Below are positions 1 through 8,122 of a stretch of 64,000 nt of DNA, piece by piece. The translations under genes were made by a program, and so were the position numbers. The stretch comes from Lachnoclostridium sp. An131 (GTDB lineage: Bacteria; Bacillota; Clostridia; Lachnospirales; Lachnospiraceae). The first letter of the stretch is position 1; each line of letters opens with the position of its first letter. Location of the stretch: contig NZ_NFLI01000009.1 in NCBI RefSeq assembly GCF_002160825.1, positions 1 to 64,000 of the forward strand, read 5' to 3'. Below the pieces are notes generated by a model, which saw only the letters and a list, made by a program, of their open reading frames with translations, ran no database searches and was not told the DNA's origin.

Positions 1-9
1 GTAAGCGCT
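1..9 (+). repeat. IS66 left terminal inverted repeat
   Basis: GTAAGCGCT at the very first base of the window matches the complement of 2894-2902. The match decays after nine bases. A longer repeat extending to the left cannot be excluded because the window starts here. Confidence 0.8.
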
Positions 10-184
10 TTATAATCGCACGGATAGCAAATTCGCAACTTTTGTGAGATACTTCAGATACTTGGAGCAATTCACTTCATATCTGGTTCTCAGAATTACA
101 AAAGCTGCGCTTCCATCTCCTATCTTTGGCCACTTTTGTTGTACTTGATTGCTCCAAAATCTCACGTTGGAGGAGTTGAATCAA

Positions 185-544
185 ATGAGTACAACTTCAA
201 AGGATGAACATTGGCTAAAGATGATCACTCTATGCAGATCCAGTGGCCTTACTGACCGCCAATGGTGTATAGAAAACGGAATCCCTGTAAGCACATTTTA
301 CTATCACGTCCGGGCTTTGCGCAAAAAAGCCTGCGAAGTTCCGGAGGCGGTGGATGCTGCTGCGCAGAAGCAGGAAGTTGTCCAGATCCCGCTCTGGGAA
401 ACGGAACAGCATAATTCAGATTCCGTTACTTTACCCATTCCCTCGATCTGTCTGGAAATGCAGGGCATCCGTATTGAGATCCACGAACAGGCCGGGGCGG
501 ATGTGATCCGGAATACTCTTCTTGCTCTGCGGCAGCTTTGTTAG
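185..544 (+). CDS. tnpA: IS66 accessory protein TnpA
   Basis: This is a 119-residue protein of the IS66 OrfA type, with a helix-turn-helix-like N-terminal half: the WCIENGIPVSTFYYHVRALRKK stretch (about residues 27-48) has the look of a DNA-binding domain. IS66 TnpA is needed for full transposition but its exact role is unclear. I chose the ATG at 185 because GGAGGAG at 169-175 lies nine bases upstream. An in-frame TTG at 149 would add twelve residues without a ribosome binding site. The stop overlaps the start of tnpB, so the two are translationally coupled. Confidence 0.85.
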   Translation: MSTTSKDEHWLKMITLCRSSGLTDRQWCIENGIPVSTFYYHVRALRKKACEVPEAVDAAAQKQEVVQIPLWETEQHNSDSVTLPIPSICLEMQGIRIEIHEQAGADVIRNTLLALRQLC

Positions 545-891
545 GCGAATTGTCCGGCGCAGCAAAATTTTTCCTGGTGACAGGCTATACCGATATGCGT
601 AAGAGCATTGATGGATTAATGGCAATCGTCCGGGACACTTATGAATTAGATCCTTACAGCAACTCCCTGTTCCTTTTCTGCGGGAGACGCTGCGACCGGA
701 TCAAAGCGCTGCACTTTGAAAAAGATGGATTCTGCCTCTATTATAAACGTTTAGATAATGGGCGGTTCCAATGGCCACGGGATTCTTCGGAAGTAAGAAA
801 CCTTAGCCGGCAGGAATACCGCTGGCTCCTGGAGGGGCTGTCTATCGATCAACCCAAAGCAATCCGGCCCGCCAGAAAGAAGGATTTCTGA
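538..891 (+). CDS. tnpB: IS66 accessory protein TnpB
   Basis: This 117-residue protein is the IS66 Orf2 (TnpB) family member. The TDMRKSIDGLMAIV block near residues 18-31, the LFLFCGRRCDRIKALHFEKDGF block and the W-P-R motif later on are family hallmarks. The start is a TTG at 538 that overlaps the last seven bases of tnpA, typical of coupled IS66 genes. Its biochemical role in transposition is not established. Confidence 0.9.
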   Translation: MLGELSGAAKFFLVTGYTDMRKSIDGLMAIVRDTYELDPYSNSLFLFCGRRCDRIKALHFEKDGFCLYYKRLDNGRFQWPRDSSEVRNLSRQEYRWLLEGLSIDQPKAIRPARKKDF

Positions 892-1191
892 CCTTTGTGC
901 AAAAAGGAGAAATTTTTCTTTTCTTCTACAAGGCAGAGAAAATACAGCCGATGACTTATCCACATGATCATGGGACTGTCAGGAGAACAAGCGAATAACT
1001 GTCCCCATTTTTTCCGGATTGCCGCCTGCATGTGGAAAACACAACATTTTTCCATGGTAACCGCCTGCAAAAAAGATCTGTTTTCCACATTTCCTTTCCG
1101 TCAAAATGACGATGAGCGTATGGCAGGGGATTCGCTTTTCTGCTGGATTTCCGGTATAATAGGAACCAGTGAAAAGAAAGGTGATCCCTGA
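892..1191 (+). other. IS66 internal spacer, no gene recognised
   Basis: These 300 bases separate tnpB from tnpC inside the element. A 75-codon open frame (964-1191) resembles nothing I recognise and has no convincing ribosome binding site. The final 30 bases carry the weak AAAGGTGA leader of tnpC. I see no passenger gene here. Confidence 0.6.
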
Positions 1192-2829
1192 ATGCCGCAG
1201 TCGGAAATGGAAGCGCTCATACAGCTTCAGAAAGAGACAATTGAATCCCTGCGTCAGCTGGTAGACAGCCAGCGCCTTACGATCGAGCAGATGGCCAAAA
1301 GCCATGAGGAACAGACCGCACAACTGAACCAGACGATCGCAAATCTCAATGAAACAGTCGAATATCTGAAGAAAAAGCTGTTCGCATCTTCCAGTGAAAA
1401 AACAAAAAAGGATACATTTCCCGGACAGATGGAGCTGTTCAATGAGGCAGAAGCCACTGCGGATCCTTCTGTCCCGGAACCGACTCTGGAAGAGGCTGTT
1501 GGAGGTTATAATCGTAAGGCAAAGAAACCGAAGGCCACCAGGGAAGAGATCCTTGCAGAGCTGCCTGTAATCGAAGTTCCATGTACGGTAGCGGATGAGG
1601 ACAGAAACTGTCCCTACTGTAATACTCTCATGGAAGTCATCGGGAAAAAGGTCGTACGGGAAGAACTGCGGATCATCCCTGCAAAAGTGGAACGGATCCA
1701 GTATGTCCAGGAAGTCCTTGGCTGTCCGGAATGCAAGAAAGACGGCACTTCCGTTATCGTTGGGGCTGAAACACCAAGCCCGCTGCTGAAGCACAGCCTC
1801 GCATCTCCGTCCACGGTTGCTTACGTGATGTACCAGAAATATGTGAACAGCATCCCTCTTTACCGCCAGGAGGCGGACTGGAAACAGCTGGGAGTGAAGC
1901 TCCCCAGGGCGACACTGGCCAACTGGGTCATCAAATGCGGCATGGATTATATGGAGCCGGTGTATGAACAGCTTCACCGGCATCTGCTGGAGAGGGACAT
2001 CATCCACGCGGATGAAACACCCTGCCAGGTACTGAAGGAGGAAGGAAAAACGGCACAGTCCAAGTCCTATATGTGGCTGTATGGCTCCGGAAATGACGGG
2101 CTGCCACCAATCCGTCTGTATGATTACCAGCCCAGCCGGGGCGGATATCATGCGGAGGAATTCCTGAAAGGATTCTCCGGGTACCTCACCTGTGATGGCT
2201 TCAGTGGTTACAATAAACTGAAGGATATCATCCGCTGCGGCTGCCTTGCCCATATGAGACGGTACTGGCATGATGCACTTCCAGGGAAAACGAAGAAATC
2301 CCCGGATAAGACTCCGGCAGAGATTGGTTTTGATTACTGTAACCAGTTATTCGAACTGGAAAAGGAGTATGCGGATCTGGATGCCGATACCCGGAAAGCC
2401 AAGCGTCTTGAGACGGAGCCTGCCATATGGGAGGCTTACTGGTCATGGCTTGAAACAGTGAACCCGGCTGGAGGAAGCCGTCTGGCCAAAGCGGTGACCT
2501 ATGCGAAAAACCAGAAGCCATATATGGAGAACTACCTGTTGGATGGGCGGTGCTCCATATCGAACAATATCGCAGAAAATATCGCCCGCCCCTATGCGGT
2601 AGGGCGGAAAAACTTCCTGTTCCATGATACTGTAAAGGGCGCCCGGGCCAGTTCCATCATTTACAGTTTGGTGGAAACTGCAAAACTCAACAATCTGAAC
2701 ATCTACGCATATCTGGAGACCGTACTGCTCTATATGCCGGACTACAAAAATGAGCCCGAAGGTATAGAAGAGCTGATGCCATGGTCTGACATGATACAGC
2801 AGAGATGCCGGATTAAATCAAAAAGTTGA
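1192..2829 (+). CDS. tnpC: IS66 transposase TnpC (DDE)
   Basis: This 545-residue protein is the IS66 transposase. From the N-terminus it has a Leu/Gln-rich coiled coil (about 1-65), a zinc-binding segment with CPYC and CPEC pairs (about 140-190), and the DDE catalytic domain. Candidate catalytic residues are D274 in HADETP, D335 in TCDGFSGY and E462 in NNIAENIARPY, each in the expected IS66 context, followed by the conserved GRKNFLF block. The frame is uninterrupted and the length is normal for the family, so the enzyme is probably active. Confidence 0.95.
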   Translation: MPQSEMEALIQLQKETIESLRQLVDSQRLTIEQMAKSHEEQTAQLNQTIANLNETVEYLKKKLFASSSEKTKKDTFPGQMELFNEAEATADPSVPEPTLEEAVGGYNRKAKKPKATREEILAELPVIEVPCTVADEDRNCPYCNTLMEVIGKKVVREELRIIPAKVERIQYVQEVLGCPECKKDGTSVIVGAETPSPLLKHSLASPSTVAYVMYQKYVNSIPLYRQEADWKQLGVKLPRATLANWVIKCGMDYMEPVYEQLHRHLLERDIIHADETPCQVLKEEGKTAQSKSYMWLYGSGNDGLPPIRLYDYQPSRGGYHAEEFLKGFSGYLTCDGFSGYNKLKDIIRCGCLAHMRRYWHDALPGKTKKSPDKTPAEIGFDYCNQLFELEKEYADLDADTRKAKRLETEPAIWEAYWSWLETVNPAGGSRLAKAVTYAKNQKPYMENYLLDGRCSISNNIAENIARPYAVGRKNFLFHDTVKGARASSIIYSLVETAKLNNLNIYAYLETVLLYMPDYKNEPEGIEELMPWSDMIQQRCRIKSKS

Positions 2830-2893
2830 AGTTGGAGTGTTTTACTTCAACTATAGCTGAATACCTTGTGAAAAGATATCCATTATTTTATTG

Positions 2894-2902
2894 AGCGCTT
2901 AC
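2894..2902 (-). repeat. IS66 right terminal inverted repeat
   Basis: AGCGCTTAC is the exact complement of the first nine bases of the window and closes the element 65 bases after the transposase stop. Confidence 0.85.
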
Positions 2903-2919
2903 ATATTTTCTCTTTAAAA

Positions 2920-3882
2920 TCAATATTTTATGCCCTTCCAGTACATAGGTGTCATGACTTCTGCAATTTCAGGCAAAGTAACATCTCGCAGCGCCCACCG
3001 TTTAAATTCTTCAAAGCCGGTGCGATCCACGATATAGCCGATATGCTCCTTTCCGCCTGGAGCGCTGGGATCGATATATTCTTTTACATAGTCGTAGGTG
3101 TTGAGAATGATTTTGATGATGCTGTCTTCATCCGCCCACTTAATAAAATCTTCGCCCAGACGGGGATTCTTTTTCCCTGTTCTTCCGAAAAGGGTCAGGC
3201 GATAATATTTTGTTTTACTGCGGGTCCATGCAGCATTTGGACAGTTCAAAACACATTCTCCACATCCAATACATCTTCGTTCGTCTCTCTGTGGGCGGTA
3301 ATTAACAGACTTTAATGCCTCCACGGATTTCTTCTTACATGCCTTCACACAGGCTCCGCAGCTGACACAACGATCTGTTTCCAGCTGTGGAAGTGTCATG
3401 CCCATAATGCCGAAGTCATGCATACGTACTTTTACACAGTCATTGGGACAACCAGTCAATGCAATTTTGAAATGTAGATCATTGGGGAATACTGCCTTTT
3501 CAATCTTTTTTGCAAAAGATGTTGTATCATAACAGGCAAAGGGACATACACGATTGCCGATACAAGCGGTAATATTTCTGGTGCCAGAAGCAGGATAACC
3601 GCCGTTTAGTTCTTCTTGATTAATTTCCAGCCCGTCTATAAGGCCCTGCAATGCTTTATTGACTTCTGGTATTTTTTCAAATGGAATTCCAGGAATTTCA
3701 AATCCTTGTCTGCTTGTGATGTGTACAGTGCCATTGCCAAAAGTTTCTGCAATACGCTGAATTTCTCCTAAATACTTCGCATCTAAATGCCCACCGGGTA
3801 CACGGATGCGAGAAGCGGTTAAACCGCGTTCCTTTGTGATACGGAATGCGTTTTTCTTTAGTGCTTTAGTATTGATGTCCAT
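2920..3882 (-). CDS. asrC: Anaerobic sulfite reductase subunit C
   Basis: AsrC (320 residues) is the catalytic siroheme/4Fe-4S subunit of the dissimilatory-type anaerobic sulfite reductase, reducing sulfite to sulfide in the cytoplasm with electrons delivered through AsrA and AsrB. The N-terminal half has the sulfite/nitrite reductase ferredoxin-like half-domain. The siroheme-cluster ligands are the CIGNRVC (C-x5-C) and CPNDC (C-x3-C) pairs. Two ferredoxin cluster motifs follow (CVSCGACVKAC, CIGCGECVLNC). I start at the ATG at 3882 because GGAGG lies six bases upstream, whereas the GTG at 3888 abuts it. It is the last gene of asrABC, and an IS66 copy ends just past its stop. Confidence 0.95.
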   Translation of the reverse strand: MDINTKALKKNAFRITKERGLTASRIRVPGGHLDAKYLGEIQRIAETFGNGTVHITSRQGFEIPGIPFEKIPEVNKALQGLIDGLEINQEELNGGYPASGTRNITACIGNRVCPFACYDTTSFAKKIEKAVFPNDLHFKIALTGCPNDCVKVRMHDFGIMGMTLPQLETDRCVSCGACVKACKKKSVEALKSVNYRPQRDERRCIGCGECVLNCPNAAWTRSKTKYYRLTLFGRTGKKNPRLGEDFIKWADEDSIIKIILNTYDYVKEYIDPSAPGGKEHIGYIVDRTGFEEFKRWALRDVTLPEIAEVMTPMYWKGIKY

Positions 3883-3893
3883 ATTCACCCTCC

Positions 3894-4688
3894 TTAATCC
3901 ACTAGAAACTTTCCCTTAGTATAATTAAATACCGGACCATCCAGACAAATATAGGTATCGCCTACTTTACAGTGTCCGCATTTGCCGAGACCGCAGCACA
4001 TTTTCCGTTCCTGGGAGATCCAGATATTTTCTTCAGGCAGGCCTATACCGAGAAGCCCCTGTACCGAGAAACGCATCATAGCAGGGGGTCCAACTACAAT
4101 AGCGGCGGTATTGGTCACGTTTCCCAGTTGAATCTGGGGAATATACTGTGTCACTAGCCCCACATGGTAAGGAGTATCCTCTTCTGCGTAATCAACAGTG
4201 AGTATCACATCCATATTTGCGCTCCATTGTTTGAGATCGCTCCTAAAAAGGATATCATTAGGTGTTTTAAAACCAGAAATCAGGGTCATGTGTCCACGCT
4301 GTTCCGGATGATGGAAGAAATAATCGATCACGCCCCGCACTGGAGATAATCCTGTACCGCCAGCCATGATAATCAGATCTTTTCCAATATAGTCAGAAAG
4401 ATTGAATCCGTTGCCATATGGACCGCGTAACAGAAGAGAATCGCCCACGTAACGTTCAAAAACCTCGGTTGTTACTCTGCCTACTCGGCGGATAGTCAGA
4501 TCGATATGATTTTTACCGATTCCGCTGACAGAAATAGGTGCTTCACCATACTTAGGAATAGAGACTTCGAAGAATTGACCGGGTTTTACATCTCCCTGAT
4601 ATTCCATGCGGAAGGTATACTCAATATCTGTATGCTGAATCACTTCCAAAATTTTGGAAGAAAAAGGAATGTAATCGTTTTTAATCAT
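3894..4688 (-). CDS. asrB: Anaerobic sulfite reductase subunit B
   Basis: AsrB (264 residues) is the flavin- and NAD(P)H-binding electron-transfer subunit, related to ferredoxin-NADP reductase and dihydroorotate dehydrogenase PyrK. Visible features are the FAD-binding RxxYSN-like region (about 50-95), the nucleotide-binding MAGGTGLSPVRGVIDYF segment, and a C-terminal iron-sulfur motif (CCGLGKCGHCKVG...C). The ATG at 4688 is preceded by GGAGG ten bases upstream inside asrA and overlaps the asrA stop by eight bases, so the two are coupled. Confidence 0.95.
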   Translation of the reverse strand: MIKNDYIPFSSKILEVIQHTDIEYTFRMEYQGDVKPGQFFEVSIPKYGEAPISVSGIGKNHIDLTIRRVGRVTTEVFERYVGDSLLLRGPYGNGFNLSDYIGKDLIIMAGGTGLSPVRGVIDYFFHHPEQRGHMTLISGFKTPNDILFRSDLKQWSANMDVILTVDYAEEDTPYHVGLVTQYIPQIQLGNVTNTAAIVVGPPAMMRFSVQGLLGIGLPEENIWISQERKMCCGLGKCGHCKVGDTYICLDGPVFNYTKGKFLVD

Positions 4689-5700
4689 TTTGCTTAACCT
4701 CCATAATGGCATCTTGAAGCCGATTCACGCAGTTGGAAAAAGAAATGTATTCCGGACAAATATCATCGCATCGGCCACATCCTACGCACATATGATATCC
4801 ATTGCGCTGCTTGTAATCCAGAACCTTATGCAGTACCTTGAAACGCATACGCTGGCCGTTTTTCTGCCGGCAGCTTCCACCGCCGGCTACATCGGTAAAA
4901 CCGTCTACCATACAAGAGGCCCAGACGCGGCGGCGTTCGCCTGCCTTGCCGTTTTCGCTGTAGAATAAATCTTGCATAGTAAAACAGGTACAAGTAGGGC
5001 AGACAAAGTTGCAGCGTCCGCAATTGATACAGCGAGAATCATAATCGTCCCACATTTTGCTGCCGGCTGCTTCTGCTGTCAAGTTTTCGGGAACAGTAAC
5101 TGTAATGGAGTTTTCGGTAACATAAGACGGTGAAACCTCCTGCTGAACACAGCCTGCCGCAGCAAACTGTTTTTCCCAGTCAGCATCTTTGCAGTCAATA
5201 AGATAGGTTCCATCTGCCTGCCGGTCAATGCTCATGTCATAGTTTGAACTCCGATTTGTTCCCATGCTGACGCAAAAACAATTTTCAAAAGAGTGTTCAC
5301 AACCCATCAGAACAATTTTGATGTTTTCCCTTAGGCGGCTGTAATAATAATCTGCTGGTCCATTGCATAGGTACATATCATCCAATCGTTTGAGAGCGTG
5401 CAGATCGCAGCTTCTCAGGAAAATGATTGCTTTTCTTTGGGGAATATCTGCTTCTTTTGTTTCACCTTCAGTAAAAAAGAATAAGGTTTGTGAAACAGGT
5501 GTTAAAAATTCTTTGAACGAGTATTCGGATTTTTTGTCAAATATAATCTCCTCTGCAGTGTCAATTTTCCCATAGCGGATACAATCCGTATCAGAAAAGC
5601 GCCCACCGTCAGGATATTTGCGAGGGGCATAAATATTATATTCTGTTTGCCATGTCTCAAATATTGTGTTTAACACAGTGTTATTAACATGAAATCCCAT
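4681..5700 (-). CDS. asrA: Anaerobic sulfite reductase subunit A
   Basis: AsrA (339 residues) is the ferredoxin-like subunit that relays electrons within the AsrABC complex. It contains two 4Fe-4S cluster motifs in the C-terminal third, CINCGRCNFVCPTC and CVGCGRCDDICPEY, as in the hydrogenase/heterodisulfide reductase-type family. The N-terminal domain has the conserved LRSCDLHALKRLDDMY segment. GGAGG sits eight bases before the ATG. It is the first gene of the operon and has a Crp/Fnr-type operator about 70-90 bases upstream. Confidence 0.95.
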   Translation of the reverse strand: MGFHVNNTVLNTIFETWQTEYNIYAPRKYPDGGRFSDTDCIRYGKIDTAEEIIFDKKSEYSFKEFLTPVSQTLFFFTEGETKEADIPQRKAIIFLRSCDLHALKRLDDMYLCNGPADYYYSRLRENIKIVLMGCEHSFENCFCVSMGTNRSSNYDMSIDRQADGTYLIDCKDADWEKQFAAAGCVQQEVSPSYVTENSITVTVPENLTAEAAGSKMWDDYDSRCINCGRCNFVCPTCTCFTMQDLFYSENGKAGERRRVWASCMVDGFTDVAGGGSCRQKNGQRMRFKVLHKVLDYKQRNGYHMCVGCGRCDDICPEYISFSNCVNRLQDAIMEVKQND

Positions 5701-5744
5701 ATTTGTTCCTCCTGCGGTATTATAAATTAGATTTTACATGAACT

Positions 5745-5802
5745 ATTTTAATATAGACAGGGCGATGGATATGTTGCGTATGCAACATATCCATCGCCCT
5801 GT
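5745..5802 (-). promoter_or_regulatory. asrABC promoter with perfect palindrome and Crp/Fnr-type operator
   Basis: A perfect inverted repeat (21-base arms 5757-5777 and 5782-5802, 4-base centre) lies upstream of asrA. Its core, ATGTTGC-N4-GCAACAT at 5771-5788, is identical in both half-sites and spacing to the site at 6572-6589. On the minus strand TAAAAT (5750-5745) can serve as a -10 box, which would put the operator centre near -41.5, the class II activator position. That placement is inference. Confidence 0.7.
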
Positions 5803-5862
5803 TATGAAAAATTTAGTTATTTTGTATTTCAGTTTCGAACTGCAGTCAATTTCTGAAAAATA

Positions 5863-6525
5863 TCACAATAAAAGCTTAAAGGTATTCTTTTCATAGCAAA
5901 TCAAACCGTCTCTCTGCATATAAGACAGTTCCCTTGTTAGAGCACTACGATCGGCACAAAGATATTCTGCTAATTCTAATCGTCCTAACGGAATTGTAAA
6001 GTGCTTACTGTTTTGTTCCAATGACTGACGCTGCAAATATGCCATGATTTTTTCGCGAAGTGTTTTTTTGGAAATCACCTCGATTTTATCCATTAATTGG
6101 ACATTCTTATCACTAATCAGCCGAACCATATTTTCAATCAACCTATGGTGAAAAGGACATGTCATTTTGCAGGAATGAATCAGTTTATAAAATGGCAAAA
6201 AAAGAATTATGCAAGATGCTGCGGCCAAAAAGCTGACGCGGGCATCTAAATGGCTTCCACAAGAAAAAGACTCGCCAAAAAGCTCTCCTTCTTTCATGGT
6301 GACAAGGAGTGTCTGATAGCCTTCGGAATCATTTTTGATCATATGGACTGTCCCAGACAGAATGATGCCAACGCTGCGAACTTCATTGCTTTCTAAAAGA
6401 ATCATTTCTTCTTTTTTATACTTTTTCTGAAAACTTCCCAAACATGCCAGCATGGCAGGAAGGTCTTCTTCGCAAATGCCGGTAAACAACGGCAATAAGG
6501 TCAGTTGCCGAAAATCAAGCTGCAT
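5863..6525 (-). CDS. Crp/Fnr-family transcriptional regulator
   Basis: This 220-residue protein has an N-terminal cyclic-nucleotide-binding-like beta-barrel (about 15-125), a dimerisation helix (about 130-150) and a C-terminal winged helix (LGRLELAEYLCADRSALTREL). Several cysteines sit in the sensory domain, including a CKMTC pair just before the long helix, so a cluster, haem or redox signal is plausible; ligand and signal are not known. I start at the ATG at 6525, which has AAGGAG before it; an upstream in-frame ATG at 6570 lacks a site and touches the operator. The palindromes before this gene and before asrA suggest autoregulation and control of sulfite reduction. Confidence 0.85.
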   Translation of the reverse strand: MQLDFRQLTLLPLFTGICEEDLPAMLACLGSFQKKYKKEEMILLESNEVRSVGIILSGTVHMIKNDSEGYQTLLVTMKEGELFGESFSCGSHLDARVSFLAAASCIILFLPFYKLIHSCKMTCPFHHRLIENMVRLISDKNVQLMDKIEVISKKTLREKIMAYLQRQSLEQNSKHFTIPLGRLELAEYLCADRSALTRELSYMQRDGLICYEKNTFKLLL

Positions 6526-6571
6526 GCAAATTCTCCTTTCTCTTAAAAAGTAGTATATTATTTTTTGCATA

Positions 6572-6589
6572 ATGTTGCAACTGCAACAT
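6572..6589. promoter_or_regulatory. Crp/Fnr-type operator between regulator and HD operon
   Basis: ATGTTGC-AACT-GCAACAT is an 18-base palindrome in the divergent intergenic region, with the same half-sites and spacing as the core of the asrA palindrome. It lies 47 bases upstream of the regulator start and about 40 bases upstream of an AT-rich -10 candidate (around 6608-6618) for the rightward HD-domain operon. It could therefore activate the right operon and act on the regulator gene. Confidence 0.75.
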
Positions 6590-6660
6590 GAAACGTATGC
6601 GATTTTTTATATTTTATAGAGTGAACATAGAAAAGATTTCAGGAAAGGACGCTTATAAAA

Positions 6661-7179
6661 GTGATTAACAATGAAGCATATCTTTTATACAGTGTGTTGT
6701 GCTATGAAGGAGGCCATTGCAGGCGTACACAACATATTCTGAAAGTCTATGCATTGGCAAGATTACTTGGGGAACAGGAAAAAATTTCAACAGAAGAACA
6801 GCAGATTTTGCAGGCAGCAGCCATTTTGCATGACATTGCTATTAAGTATTGCAAAGATAATTATGATGGAGATGCCAGCCAGGAAAGGCAGAAGAAGGAA
6901 ATGCCTCATCTTGTGAATAGTTTTCTGCAGGCGGCCAATTACTTACCATCTTATATTCCAAGAATTCTTGAATTGGCAGAGAAACATCATGATTACGATG
7001 CGCCTAAAGATAGAACGCTGCAGATTTTGATGGAAGCGGACTTAATTATTAACTGTTATGAAAACCATCCAGGCAGTGAGAAAATTAAATATATTAAAGA
7101 TATCTTTCAGACATCTTTCGGGAAGGAATTGCTGGATTTTTGCATTGAGGGAATAAAAGAACAGGAGGGATTCTTATGA
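6661..7179 (+). CDS. HD-domain protein (first of a tandem pair)
   Basis: This 172-residue protein is an HD-superfamily metal-dependent phosphohydrolase by motif: an early His (CRRTQHILKV), the HD doublet in AAAILHDIAIKYC, a later HHDYD, and a downstream Asp in EADLIINCYE. The substrate is unknown; such small HD proteins often hydrolyse nucleotides. The start is GTG at 6661 with AGGAAAGG about twelve bases upstream. The next gene overlaps by four bases (ATGA) and is a paralogue of this one. The Crp/Fnr-type palindrome lies upstream, linking it to the sulfite reductase regulon. Confidence 0.8.
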   Translation: MINNEAYLLYSVLCYEGGHCRRTQHILKVYALARLLGEQEKISTEEQQILQAAAILHDIAIKYCKDNYDGDASQERQKKEMPHLVNSFLQAANYLPSYIPRILELAEKHHDYDAPKDRTLQILMEADLIINCYENHPGSEKIKYIKDIFQTSFGKELLDFCIEGIKEQEGFL

Positions 7180-7679
7180 GTTATACAGAACGAATTGACT
7201 TGCTTGAATTAGAAATTATGAAGTTTAATCAAAGTGATGCAAAGCGTATACAGCATCTTGTGAAAGTACATCGCTTTGCACAGATGATAGGGCATATGGA
7301 AAAGTTAGATGAACACACGCAATTCTTAACTGAATGTGCTGCGCTGGTTCATGACATTGGAATTCGACCAGCAGAAGAAAAATATGGCGTTTGTAATGGA
7401 AAAATCCAAGAGCAGGAGGGACCAGCTTATGCCCGCAAGATGCTCAAAGAATTGAAATTTGATGAAACAGATATAGACAGAATTTGTTACTTGGTCGGTC
7501 ATCACCATACCTATACCAATATTGATGGAATAGATTATCAGATACTTGTAGAAGCTGATTTCCTGGTGAATTTTTACGAAGACGAATTAAGGCAAGACTC
7601 TATTCGGGCGGCTTTTGACAAGATTTTTCGAACAGAATCAGGGAAAACGCTTTGCAAAATTTCTTATTTTAAAGAATGA
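7176..7679 (+). CDS. HD-domain protein (second of a tandem pair)
   Basis: This 167-residue protein is a paralogue of the preceding gene, with the same order of metal-binding elements: RIQHLVKVHRFA, HD in AALVHDIGIR, HHH in LVGHHHTYT, and EADFLVNFYED near the C-terminus. It is probably a metal-dependent phosphohydrolase of unknown substrate. It starts inside the stop codon of the previous gene and is co-transcribed with it. Two different but related subunits in tandem suggest either a heteromer or two substrates. Confidence 0.8.
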   Translation: MSYTERIDLLELEIMKFNQSDAKRIQHLVKVHRFAQMIGHMEKLDEHTQFLTECAALVHDIGIRPAEEKYGVCNGKIQEQEGPAYARKMLKELKFDETDIDRICYLVGHHHTYTNIDGIDYQILVEADFLVNFYEDELRQDSIRAAFDKIFRTESGKTLCKISYFKE

Positions 7680-7690
7680 AAGGATTAATT

Positions 7691-7960
7691 ATGAAGAAAC
7701 CGAAAATAAAAATTACCTTGATAGATCAGAAAGGTCATATGGGATGTCATCATGGTCATCGAATTGGTGATACATTTGATTTTGATACAGAGAGAGGGAA
7801 GCTTTGCCCAATGGCTATGCATGTTGCTTTTCCCTATATAGACATTCTTCGATATGGAGGAAAGCTGCCAAGTCAGCCGGAAGGTTCTGTTGCTTTTTGC
7901 TGCCCGGATGTGGAAGTGATCAATGTATTTAAAATTGAAGTCGAAGAGGAAACCATTTGA
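7691..7960 (+). CDS. TIGR04076-like small cysteine protein
   Basis: This 89-residue protein resembles the uncharacterised TIGR04076 family: it has the conserved GD-x-F segment, a KLCPMAMH block, a P-x-I-x2-L-R-x-GG block and a FCCPDVEVINVFKIE ending. Function is unknown; the conserved Cys and His residues hint at metal binding. I prefer the ATG at 7691, preceded by AAAGGA, over the ATG at 7676 that overlaps the HD gene but lacks a site. It closes the operon under the Crp/Fnr-type operator. Confidence 0.72.
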   Translation: MKKPKIKITLIDQKGHMGCHHGHRIGDTFDFDTERGKLCPMAMHVAFPYIDILRYGGKLPSQPEGSVAFCCPDVEVINVFKIEVEEETI

Positions 7961-8122
7961 AACTGGAGTTATCAAGACTGGAAAATCTTTTCTTTAAAAG
8001 CTGGGGACGTATTTATAAAACAGTATTTACATTCTTTTTAATTGATACAATTCATAATGCCAGTACGCCATTTTATACAGCTATATCAAGGGTTTTTCCG
8101 CTTATGAAAGGATGTATTCAGG

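Larger units (their letters stand above)
1..2902 (+). mobile_element. IS66-family insertion sequence, complete
   Basis: The element carries the classic three-gene IS66 set (tnpA, tnpB, tnpC) in one orientation, bounded by inverted ends: GTAAGCGCT at 1-9 and its complement AGCGCTTAC at 2894-2902. GTAA-type ends and this gene order are characteristic of IS66. All three genes are open, with DDE residues present in TnpC, so the copy looks functional. The right end lies 17 bases beyond the stop codon of asrC. The left flank is outside the window, so the expected 8-bp target duplication (right flank begins atattttc) cannot be checked. Confidence 0.93.

Noticed and set aside
979-2271. Long 430-codon open frame on the minus strand inside the IS66 transposase
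   Set aside because: It mirrors tnpC in another frame, has no ribosome binding site and no recognisable domain.
5757-5802. Palindrome as a rho-independent terminator of the regulator gene
   Set aside because: Neither flank has a T run, and the core matches a second site that cannot be a terminator, so an operator is the better reading.
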